From DASVHS01 sp036390755 (GTDB lineage Bacteria; Acidobacteriota; Thermoanaerobaculia; Gp7-AA8), in the NCBI GenBank assembly GCA_036390755.1, contig DASWBH010000466.1, forward strand, positions 1 to 27,091: 27,091 nt of DNA, in the 5' to 3' direction. The translations under genes were made by a program, and so were the position numbers. The first letter of the stretch is position 1. The number at the start of each line of letters is the position of its first letter. Shown one piece after another: positions 8,215 to 14,886 of the stretch. Under the pieces are notes generated by a model, which saw only the letters and a program-made list of their open reading frames with translations, was not told the origin of the DNA and ran no database searches.

Positions 8215-9342
8215 CTAACGTCCCAAGCCGGCGATGATCTCCCGCACGACTTCCCGCATCTGGTCCTTCGTGAGCTCGGCGAAAACCGGAATGGCCAGCG
8301 TCTGCTCCGCCGCCGCCTCGGAATTCGGGAAACGCTCGCGCGCGCCCGGCACGGTCTGGAAGCACTCCTGCTGCGGCAACGTGAGGGGGTAGTAGATCTC
8401 GCAACCGATGCCTTTGCTCTTCAGATGTGCCATCACACGATCGCGCGCCGTCCGTCCGTCCGTGAATCGCACGATGTACTGATTGAAGACGTGATGCCGG
8501 CCGGGCATCTCCTTCGGGAGCACGACACGCTCGCCGAGCCGCGTCTCCGCGAAGAGCTCTTCATAGATCTTCGCGTTGCGCCGCCGCCCCTCCGCCCACG
8601 CGTCGAGGTGCGGCAGCTTGACGTGGAGAATCGCGGCCTGCAGGGCGTCGATGCGGAAGTTCCCGCCGACGTAGCGGTGGTAGTACTTCGGCCGCATGCC
8701 GTGTACGCGGTAGTCGACGAGCTTCTCCGCGATCGCTTCGTCGTCGACGGTCACGGCTCCGGCATCGCCGAATGCGCCGAGGTTCTTCGACGGGAAAAAC
8801 GAGAAGCAGCCGATGTCGCCAAGCGATCCCGCGCGCTTGCCTTTGTATCCGGCGCCGACAGCCTGCGCGGCGTCTTCCATCACGACGAGATCGCGCTTCC
8901 TGGCGATGGCGTTGATCTCGTCCATGGCCGCGGTCTGTCCATAGAGATGCACGGGCATGATCGCCTTCGTGCGCGTCGTGACGCGTTCCTCGATCTGGCG
9001 TACATCGATGTTGTAGTCGTCGAGCGAGATGTCGACGAAGACAGGCCGCGCGCCGAGCCGGTCGACCACACCCGCGGTGGCGAAAAACGAGTACGCCGGC
9101 ACGATGACGTCATCGCCGTGACCGACGCCGTGCACCATCAGCGCGACGAGCAGCGCGTCGGTGCCGGAGGAAACCCCAACCGCGTGCTTCGTCCCGCAGT
9201 AAGCGGCGAAGTCCGTCTCGAAGGCCTCCACCCGCTTGCCCAGGATGAACATCTGCGACTCGTACACTTCCTCGGTGACTCGCATCACCTCGTCGCGAAT
9301 CGCTCCGTATTGCAGCTTCAGATCGAGCAGCGGGACCGCCAT
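8215..9342 (-). CDS. DegT/DnrJ/EryC1/StrS-family PLP aminotransferase
   Basis: A 375-residue PLP enzyme of the sugar aminotransferase family, which transfers an amino group to a keto-sugar nucleotide. Visible motifs are SSGTDAL (59-65, phosphate binding), the MEDAAQA aspartate (D157) that contacts the PLP ring, and FFPSKNLGAFGDAG with K186 as the Schiff-base lysine. The C-terminal HVFNQYIVR and IGCEIYYPLTLPQQECF segments are typical of the WecE/DesI/PglE-like branch. I chose the ATG at 9342 because the family begins at VPLLDL; the open frame extends a further 30 codons upstream without support. It is the first gene of the operon with rhomboid, rfbA and epimerase. Confidence 0.93.
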   Translation of the reverse strand: MAVPLLDLKLQYGAIRDEVMRVTEEVYESQMFILGKRVEAFETDFAAYCGTKHAVGVSSGTDALLVALMVHGVGHGDDVIVPAYSFFATAGVVDRLGARPVFVDISLDDYNIDVRQIEERVTTRTKAIMPVHLYGQTAAMDEINAIARKRDLVVMEDAAQAVGAGYKGKRAGSLGDIGCFSFFPSKNLGAFGDAGAVTVDDEAIAEKLVDYRVHGMRPKYYHRYVGGNFRIDALQAAILHVKLPHLDAWAEGRRRNAKIYEELFAETRLGERVVLPKEMPGRHHVFNQYIVRFTDGRTARDRVMAHLKSKGIGCEIYYPLTLPQQECFQTVPGARERFPNSEAAAEQTLAIPVFAELTKDQMREVVREIIAGLGR

Positions 9343-9510
9343 CGCGCCGCGCAGTGTACCTAAACGCAAATGCGATTGCTTGCGTATCACTGTTGCGTAA
9401 TCGCCCTCCTCATCCTCAATTACCGCACACAATATTCGTAAGTCTTTATAGACATTCCTTTTCAGCGCTGCGTATCACTGCACGCAACCACGATGAAAAG
9501 GAGAACTCTG
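9343..9510. promoter_or_regulatory. Divergent intergenic region with a 12-bp direct repeat
   Basis: This AT-richer stretch separates the leftward sugar operon from a rightward secreted-protein gene and must hold both promoters. TGCGTATCACTG occurs at 9381-9392 and again at 9469-9480, 88 bp apart in the same orientation, with related TTGCGTA and ACGCAA pieces beside them. A TTTATAGA stretch (9445-9452) is a candidate -10 for the rightward gene, without a convincing -35. The rightward ribosome-binding site AAAGGAG is at 9497-9503. Confidence 0.45.
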
Positions 9511-10578
9511 ATGAAGTTCAAGAATGTGATCACTGCGGCGGCAATTGCGCTGCTGCCTCTGGCCGCGGGCGCCTCCACGCTGATCGTCCCGGTCGCCGGC
9601 TCCGCGCCGGGCGCGAACGGAAGCGTCTGGAAGAGCGAGCTCACTCTGCACAACACCGGCGGACAGGCGATCGTCGCCGCACTCCGGTATCACGACCAGA
9701 ACGGTGCCGCCGAGTCGGCGAATGTGACGGTCCCGCCGCGCGGCACGCTCGGCCTTGCCGACGTCGTGCGCACGATCTTCGCGCGCGAGAACACCATCGG
9801 CGCAATCGAGATCCAGGTCGCGGATGCTGACGCGAACCACCTCGCGGTCGCATCACGCACGTTCAACACGGCAGGCAGCACCGAGTTCGGCCAGGACATC
9901 CCGGCCGTTCGCGCGACCGAAGCCACCATTGCGAACGACGTCGTGGTCATCTCCGGACCTGAGTCGGCCGCGAATTTCCGGTTCAACATCGGCACGTACT
10001 CGATCACGGCGAGCAGCGTGCGCTGGGAGCTCGTGCGCGCCGACGGCACCCTGGCCGCGACGCAGACGATCGAATACGCAGCGGGTGTGCAGGACCAGTA
10101 CAGCGTTCCGGCGCTCTTCGGCGTCGCGCTGCAGGACAACGACGTCGTGCACGCTGACCTGCTCAGCGGCAACGCGATCTTCTATGGCAGCATCGTCAAC
10201 CAGGGCAGCGGCGATCCGTCGTTCGTGCCGGGCTTCCGCACGCGTGAACAGAGCCGCGTCACGTTCATCGGCGTCGACCGTGACCAGAACGGCACCGTCG
10301 ACATCTCCGCGCACGACAACGTGCTCGACGCTCCCGTCGAGAGCCTGACCTACGGCTTCCCTTCCTATTTCCGCGTCGTCGCGAGCGGTGACAACAGCCA
10401 GTCGGTGACGTTCGAGATCGTTTCCTCGACCGTCGACGCGCGCCTCGTCGACGACATCGGCACGATCCAGATGGTCCCGAGCGGCGCCATGAAGGGCACC
10501 GCCGGCCAGATCCAGCTGCGCGTCACCTCGGCAGACGGCCAGTCGACGATCGTCACGATCCCGCTGAAGTTCGAGTAG
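9511..10578 (+). CDS. Secreted protein of unknown function
   Basis: A 355-residue protein with a clear Sec signal peptide (MKFKNVITAAAIALLPLAAG). The rest is low in cysteine, beta-rich and built of repeated strand-like segments (for example SELTLHNTGGQAIVAALRYHD and VTFEIVSSTVDARLVDD), suggesting one or more immunoglobulin-like beta-sandwich domains. The ATG at 9511 is chosen because AAAGGAGAACTCTG gives it a ribosome-binding site; an ATG 18 bp upstream has none. The N-terminal part resembles secreted proteins that begin with an IPVAGSAPGANGSVW-type segment, but I cannot name the family. It stands alone between a divergent operon and convergent tyrS. Confidence 0.88.
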   Translation: MKFKNVITAAAIALLPLAAGASTLIVPVAGSAPGANGSVWKSELTLHNTGGQAIVAALRYHDQNGAAESANVTVPPRGTLGLADVVRTIFARENTIGAIEIQVADADANHLAVASRTFNTAGSTEFGQDIPAVRATEATIANDVVVISGPESAANFRFNIGTYSITASSVRWELVRADGTLAATQTIEYAAGVQDQYSVPALFGVALQDNDVVHADLLSGNAIFYGSIVNQGSGDPSFVPGFRTREQSRVTFIGVDRDQNGTVDISAHDNVLDAPVESLTYGFPSYFRVVASGDNSQSVTFEIVSSTVDARLVDDIGTIQMVPSGAMKGTAGQIQLRVTSADGQSTIVTIPLKFE

Positions 10579-10616
10579 TCACAAGTCCGGGTGAGGCCCC
10601 TCATCCGCCTTCGGCA

Positions 10617-10643
10617 CCTTCTCCCCGCGCCGCGGGGAGAAGG
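10617..10643. terminator. REP-like palindrome between convergent genes, probable bidirectional terminator
   Basis: A 13-bp arm (CCTTCTCCCCGCG) is followed after one base by its exact reverse complement (10631-10643), then GCGTTTC. It lies between the stop of the secreted-protein gene (10578) and the stop of convergent tyrS (10655). It is preceded by CCCCTCATCCGCCTTCGGCA, a sequence style I associate with dispersed REP-type elements of GC-rich bacteria. Only a short T-run follows, so termination is an inference from position and structure. Confidence 0.6.
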
Positions 10644-10654
10644 CGTTTCTGGCC

Positions 10655-11857
10655 TTATCCGAACGTCACCTTCGCGAACCGGCGCTTCCCCACTTTCAGC
10701 AGGTACGACTTCCCCGCTGTCGCGTCGAGCGTCTGCTTCAGGTTGTCGACTTTGCCGTCGTCGATCAGCACGCCGCCCTGGGCGATCAGACGCTGCGCCT
10801 CCTTGTTCGTCGGCGCGAGTCCTGCTGCGGCGATCACTTTGCTGACGAGCTGCGGCTCCGCGGATGCCGGCAGCGCCTTCTCCTCGATATCGGTCGGCGA
10901 CTGCCGGGCGCTGAACACGCGGCGGAACTCCTGCTCTGCGGCTTCGGCGGCGCCGGCATCGTAGAAGTCACGAATGATCGACTTCGCAAGCTCGCGCTTC
11001 GCGTCCATCGGATGCGCGCTGGCCTTCTTCGCCTCGATCTGGGCCGGCGTCAGGTCGGTGCAGAGCGTGTAGTACTTCCACATCAGATCGTCGGAGATCG
11101 ACATGACTTTGCCGAAGATCTGATCGGGCGGCTCGTCGATCCCGATGTAGTTGCCGAGGGACTTGGACATCTTCTCGATGCCGTCGGTGCCTTCGAGCAG
11201 GGGCATCGTGATCACGACCTGCGGCTCCAGTCCGTACTCGCGCATGAGATCGCGGCCGACGAGCAGGTTGAAGCGCTGATCGGTGCCGCCCATCTCAACG
11301 TCGCACTGCAGCGCGACCGAGTCGTATGCCTGCGCGAGCGGATAGAGCAGCTCGTGAATGGCGATCGGCTGATGCGCCTCGAAGCGCTTCCGGAACTCGT
11401 CGCGCTCGAGCATGCGCGCGAGCGTGTACTTCGCCGCGAGCCGTACCATGCCTTCGGATCCGAGGGCGCCGAGCCACTCGGAGTTGAAACGGATCTCGGT
11501 CTTTTCCGGGTCGAGGATCTTGTAGACCTGCCGCTCGTACGTGTGCGCGTTCTCGACGATCTGCTCGCGCGTCAGGGGCGGGCGCGTGATCTTCTTTCCT
11601 GTCGGATCGCCGATCATCCCGGTGAAGTCGCCGATGAGAAAGATGACCCGGTGGCCGAGCTGCTGGAAGTGGCGCATCTTCCGGATCACGACGGTGTGGC
11701 CGAGGTGGATGTCGGGAGCGGTGGGATCGAAGCCGACCTTGATGGTGAGCTGCTTCTTGTCGCGTGCGGCGCGCGCGAGCTTCGCCTTCAGCTCGGCCTT
11801 CTCGATCAGGTCGACGGTGCCCTTCGCCAGGTATTCGAACTGCTCGTCGAGGGTCAT
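10655..11857 (-). CDS. tyrS: Tyrosyl-tRNA synthetase
   Basis: Class I aminoacyl-tRNA synthetase that charges tRNA-Tyr in the cytoplasm. The 400 residues have the Rossmann motif HLGH (51-54) in the context VGFDPTAPDIHLGHTV, and KMSKS in the context GIEKMSKSLGNYIGI. A C-terminal S4 RNA-binding domain covers roughly residues 335-400 (EAQRLIAQGGVLIDDGKV). VGFDPTAPDIHLGH rather than the E. coli-type sequence indicates the TyrZ/TyrS2 branch. It is transcribed divergently from the his operon. I saw no T-box in its short leader. Confidence 0.96.
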   Translation of the reverse strand: MTLDEQFEYLAKGTVDLIEKAELKAKLARAARDKKQLTIKVGFDPTAPDIHLGHTVVIRKMRHFQQLGHRVIFLIGDFTGMIGDPTGKKITRPPLTREQIVENAHTYERQVYKILDPEKTEIRFNSEWLGALGSEGMVRLAAKYTLARMLERDEFRKRFEAHQPIAIHELLYPLAQAYDSVALQCDVEMGGTDQRFNLLVGRDLMREYGLEPQVVITMPLLEGTDGIEKMSKSLGNYIGIDEPPDQIFGKVMSISDDLMWKYYTLCTDLTPAQIEAKKASAHPMDAKRELAKSIIRDFYDAGAAEAAEQEFRRVFSARQSPTDIEEKALPASAEPQLVSKVIAAAGLAPTNKEAQRLIAQGGVLIDDGKVDNLKQTLDATAGKSYLLKVGKRRFAKVTFG

Positions 11858-11865
11858 GCGCGCGC

Positions 11866-11871
11866 ATTCTA
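11866..11871 (-). promoter_or_regulatory. Candidate -10 element of tyrS
   Basis: On the minus strand TAGAAT (11871-11866) matches the sigma-70 -10 box at five of six positions and ends 8 nt before the tyrS ATG. A transcript from it would be nearly leaderless. No good -35 is visible at 17 nt, so this is tentative. Confidence 0.35.
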
Positions 11872-11890
11872 ATCAGATCGCCGCGCGTCA

Positions 11891-11920
11891 TTGACACCGG
11901 CCGCGGCCCGACCGTACACT
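11891..11920 (+). promoter_or_regulatory. Promoter of the his operon leader
   Basis: A perfect TTGACA -35 (11891-11896) is followed after 18 nt by TACACT (11915-11920), four of six matches to the -10 consensus. Transcription would start around 11927, only a few bases before the leader-peptide GTG at 11931, so the leader peptide may be translated from an almost leaderless 5' end. Confidence 0.65.
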
Positions 11921-11930
11921 CGCTGACGCT

Positions 11931-11981
11931 GTGAACGTTCCACGCACGTCCCGGGCGCACCACCACCATCACATTCGATAG
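11931..11981 (+). CDS. hisL: his operon leader peptide with five consecutive His codons
   Basis: A short ORF of 16 codons, GTG to TAG, reading MNVPRTSRAHHHHHIR. The five His codons at 11958-11972 act as the sensor: when charged tRNA-His is scarce, the ribosome stalls there. It lies directly downstream of a good promoter and 95 bp before hisZ, and its stop codon touches the first strand of the attenuator. No Shine-Dalgarno sequence is visible, consistent with leaderless initiation. Such peptides are typical of his attenuators in Enterobacteria (seven His codons in E. coli). Confidence 0.88.
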   Translation: MNVPRTSRAHHHHHIR

Positions 11982-12073
11982 GGGTGCATCCGCGTGCGCC
12001 CCGCCGAAAGGAAGGGGCGCCGCCAGATCTGAATCGCCTGACGAAACCTCTTCCAAAGCGGAAGAGGTTTTTT
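11957..12073 (+). promoter_or_regulatory. his operon transcription attenuator (six-segment A-F)
   Basis: Six segments can be paired two ways. In the termination state, A GCACC (11957-11961, overlapping the His codons) pairs with B GGTGC (11983-11987). C GCGCCCC (11996-12002) pairs with D GGGGCGC (12014-12020), and E CCTCTTCC (12047-12054) with F GGAAGAGG (12060-12067). In the alternative state, B GGGGTGC (11981-11987) pairs with C with one G-U. D' GGAAGGGG (12010-12017) then pairs with E, again with one G-U, leaving F free. A ribosome stalled on the His codons covers A and favours the second state, allowing read-through into hisZ. This is the classical his attenuator logic. Confidence 0.85.
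12044..12073 (+). terminator. Rho-independent attenuator terminator overlapping the hisZ ribosome-binding site
   Basis: An 11-bp stem, AAACCTCTTCC (12044-12054) with GGAAGAGGTTT (12060-12070), surrounds the loop AAAGC and runs into six T residues (12068-12073). The 3' arm contains the only plausible hisZ Shine-Dalgarno sequence (GGAAGAGG), 9 nt before the ATG at 12077. Confidence 0.92.
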
Positions 12074-12076
12074 GTT

Positions 12077-12982
12077 ATGGCGAAACAACTCCGATATCCG
12101 ACAGGCGTACGGCCGCTGCTGGTCGCCGAAAGCGCGCGGCGGCGGCGGGCCGAGACGCGCGTGGTCTCCGTGCTCGAGCGCGCCGGCTTCGATGAGGTCA
12201 TCCTGCCGATCATCGACTACGCCGAACCGTATGCCGCAACCGGCGCAGTCGAGTCGCGGCGCACCTATCGGTTCATCGATCGCGACGGCGACCTCGTCGC
12301 GATCCGCTCGGACTTCACCCCGATCGTCGCGCGCGCGCTGGCGCCGTCGCTCGCCGGATCGCAACTGCCGCTGCGCGTCTTCTATCGCGGTGACGTCATC
12401 CGCTATCAGCCGTCACGCCTCGGCACGAACCGCGAGATGTTCCAGGTCGGCGCCGAGATCATCGGCGACCGTTGGGTCCAGGCCGACATCGAAGCGCTGG
12501 CGCTGGTGACCGCGATCCTGCACGAGTTTTCCGTGAAACCGATCATCGTCGTCACGGACGCGACAATTGCCGACCGCATCGCCGGGAGCGAAGACGCCGC
12601 GTCGCGCGTCCGCGAGGCGCTCGCGGCAAAACGCCGTGGGGCTATCGCCGAGTTACGCGACGAGCTTCCGCCCACTGCGGCTGATCTGATCGAGAAACTT
12701 GCCGAGGGAACCGCCACGACGCGGGACCTCCGCGACTATCAGCCGACACGCGAAGCCGCCGAGCGCCTCGACACCGTCGCGGCAGCGTGTCCCGGCTGCT
12801 CGGTCCACCTCGACGACGTCGATCGCACTCTCGGCTACTACACAGGCCTGCGCTTCCGCGCCTACGACAGCGCGACGCGAGCGACAATCGCACAAGGCGG
12901 CCGCTACGACACGCTCTATGGCCGTTTCGGGACGAGCGCGGCGGCCGTAGGCTTCACCATCACACTGGACGATCTGGACTGA
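12077..12982 (+). CDS. hisZ: ATP phosphoribosyltransferase regulatory subunit HisZ
   Basis: A HisRS-like protein without tRNA-charging activity that binds the short catalytic HisG and is needed for its activity and histidine feedback inhibition. The 301 residues cover only the class II synthetase core, without the C-terminal anticodon-binding domain, as expected for HisZ. Recognisable pieces are RSDFTPIVAR, FYRGDVIRYQ, REMFQVGAEIIG and LGYYTGLRFRAYD. The ATG at 12077 is chosen for its GGAAGAGG site; the upstream open frame is the attenuator. It is the first structural gene of the operon and lies 6 bp before hisG. Confidence 0.93.
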   Translation: MAKQLRYPTGVRPLLVAESARRRRAETRVVSVLERAGFDEVILPIIDYAEPYAATGAVESRRTYRFIDRDGDLVAIRSDFTPIVARALAPSLAGSQLPLRVFYRGDVIRYQPSRLGTNREMFQVGAEIIGDRWVQADIEALALVTAILHEFSVKPIIVVTDATIADRIAGSEDAASRVREALAAKRRGAIAELRDELPPTAADLIEKLAEGTATTRDLRDYQPTREAAERLDTVAAACPGCSVHLDDVDRTLGYYTGLRFRAYDSATRATIAQGGRYDTLYGRFGTSAAAVGFTITLDDLD

Positions 12983-12988
12983 GCCGTC

Positions 12989-13630
12989 ATGCGCATCGCA
13001 CTGCCGAAAGGACGACTGCAGAACGAAACGCTCGCGCTCTTCGCAGCCGCAGGCTACGAGCCGCCAGACGAAGCGGATCTCGCGTCGCGGAAGCTCGTGT
13101 TCCGGCGAGGCGGCGTCGAGTGGATCTTCGTGAAGGACTGCGATGTGCCGGTATACGTCGAGCACGGCGCCGCCGACGCCGGCGTGGCCGGTCTCGATCA
13201 ACTGCTCGAGCACGACTCGACGGCATACCAGCCCGTCGAGCTTCCCTTCGGCCGCTGCAAGATGATGCTGATCTCCGCGGCCGATGCCCCGCCGCTGCAC
13301 GAGCTGCACGTTCCCAAGATCGCGACGAAGTATCCGCGGATCGCACGCACCTGGCTCGACTCCCGCGGCATCCGCGCCGAGATCGTCCCCCTCGGCGGCT
13401 CGGTCGAGCTCGCAGCGGTGTTGAATCTGACGACGCACGTGATCGATCTCGTCGAGACCGGGGAAACCGTGCGCGTACACAAATTAGTGATGCAGGACGT
13501 CGTCGCCGAGATCTCTCCGCGGCTGATCGTCGGAAAAGACGTTTACCGGACGCACCCGGCGGAGATGCGCGAGCTCGTCGCCAGAATCTCCGCCGCCGCA
13601 TCCGAACGGATCGAAAGGATCACCCGATGA
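12989..13630 (+). CDS. hisG: ATP phosphoribosyltransferase catalytic subunit, short form
   Basis: Catalyses the first step of histidine synthesis: ATP plus PRPP gives phosphoribosyl-ATP. At 213 residues it is the short HisG that lacks the C-terminal regulatory domain and depends on HisZ, which is encoded immediately upstream. Typical segments are MRIALPKGRL at the start, DVPVYVEHGAADAGVAGLD, KIATKYPRIAR and GSVELAAVLNLTTHVIDLVETG. The stop overlaps the hisD start as ATGA. Confidence 0.96.
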   Translation: MRIALPKGRLQNETLALFAAAGYEPPDEADLASRKLVFRRGGVEWIFVKDCDVPVYVEHGAADAGVAGLDQLLEHDSTAYQPVELPFGRCKMMLISAADAPPLHELHVPKIATKYPRIARTWLDSRGIRAEIVPLGGSVELAAVLNLTTHVIDLVETGETVRVHKLVMQDVVAEISPRLIVGKDVYRTHPAEMRELVARISAAASERIERITR

Positions 13631-14886
13631 ACATCATCGCGCTCGAGTCTCCGCAAGCCGAGAAGGTTCTCAGCGAGCTCGAACAGAAGCACCGCGAAGC
13701 ATCGTCGCAGGCGATGGAGGTCGCGAACGAGATCATTGCCGGCGTCCGCGCGAGCGGGGATGTCTATGTCGCGCAGCAGATCGAGAAATTCGACAAGCTG
13801 AAGCTCGAGCCGGAGGAAATCCGCGTCACTCCCGCGCCACCAGAGACGCTCGACGACTCGCAGCTCGCGCAGGCGATCGACACGGCCATCGAACGCATCG
13901 AGTCATTTCACCTCGCCCAGCTTCCGGCGAGCTATCGCTGGACGCGTGGCGACACAGCCATCGAACATCGGGTCCGTCCTTTGCGGCGCGTCGGCATCTA
14001 CGTTCCGGGCGGTCGTGCCGTGTACCTCTCCACATTGATGATGTGCGCGGTCCCGGCGCGAATCGCCGGCGTCGGCGAGATCGTCATTGCCACGACTCCC
14101 CGCGCCGCCGCGCTGCCCGAGCTGCATTACGTCTGCGGCCGCGTCGGCGTTCGCGAGATCTATCGGGCGGGCGGGGCGGCGGGTGTTGCGGCGATGGCGA
14201 TCGGAACGGAGACGCTCGAACGCGTCGACAAGATCGTCGGACCGGGCAATGCGTACGTGACGGCGGCGAAAGCGCGTCTCATCGGCGAAGTCGGCATCGA
14301 CATGACCGCCGGCCCGACCGAGCTGGTCGTGATCGCCGACGAAACGGCGGTTCCTGAATACGTCGCCGCCGATCTGCTCGCGCAGTCGGAGCACGGCCCG
14401 GACAGCGCCGTGATCTGCGTCTGCACCTCGGAAGCGACCGCGCGCGCGATCGCTGCGTCGATTGCCGAAGTGAAGAACGGCGGCCCGGTCTTCATCTTCA
14501 CCACGACGTCGCTCGACCGCGCCGTCGCGCTCGCCAATCGCATCGCGCCGGAGCACCTCTCGATTCAGACGCGCGCCGCGGCCGGCGTCGCCGCGCAGGC
14601 CGCGAACTGCGGCGCGATCTACTGCGGGCCGGCGTCCGCTCCCGCCGCCGGCGACTACATCATCGGATCGAACCACGTGCTGCCGACCGCCGGCACCGCA
14701 CGCTTTTTCTCGCCGCTCGGCGTCTACGACTTCATCAAGCGGACGAACATCATCTTCGCCGGCGAGCGCGACGGCCTCGCGGTCGCGCCGCTCGCCGATC
14801 GCCTGTCGCGGTTCGAAGGCCTGCCGAATCACGGCAAGTCGGTCATGGCGCGCGCAAGGAGCACGGCACGACGAGGCGAGTCGTGA
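13627..14886 (+). CDS. hisD: Histidinol dehydrogenase
   Basis: Zinc-dependent enzyme that oxidises L-histidinol to histidine in two NAD-dependent steps, the last reactions of the pathway. The 419 residues are close to the family norm. Motifs include VGIYVPGGRAVYLST, GPGNAYVTAAK, IDMTAGPTELVVIAD, AQSEHGPDSAVI (with zinc-binding Gln and His), APEHLS (catalytic region) and GSNHVLPT. The ATG at 13627 overlaps the hisG stop; a much longer open frame upstream is only hisZ/hisG read out of frame. The stop overlaps the GTG start of hisC. Confidence 0.97.
   Translation: MNIIALESPQAEKVLSELEQKHREASSQAMEVANEIIAGVRASGDVYVAQQIEKFDKLKLEPEEIRVTPAPPETLDDSQLAQAIDTAIERIESFHLAQLPASYRWTRGDTAIEHRVRPLRRVGIYVPGGRAVYLSTLMMCAVPARIAGVGEIVIATTPRAAALPELHYVCGRVGVREIYRAGGAAGVAAMAIGTETLERVDKIVGPGNAYVTAAKARLIGEVGIDMTAGPTELVVIADETAVPEYVAADLLAQSEHGPDSAVICVCTSEATARAIAASIAEVKNGGPVFIFTTTSLDRAVALANRIAPEHLSIQTRAAAGVAAQAANCGAIYCGPASAPAAGDYIIGSNHVLPTAGTARFFSPLGVYDFIKRTNIIFAGERDGLAVAPLADRLSRFEGLPNHGKSVMARARSTARRGES

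Noticed and set aside
11858..11930. T-box or other tRNA-sensing leader for tyrS
   Set aside because: The gap to the divergent his promoter is too short, and no T-box sequence or specifier stem is visible; the hairpins in the region belong to the his leader.
12787..13626. Long N-terminal extension of hisD in the same open frame
   Set aside because: It is hisZ and hisG read out of frame; HisD homology begins at the ATG at 13627, which overlaps the hisG stop.
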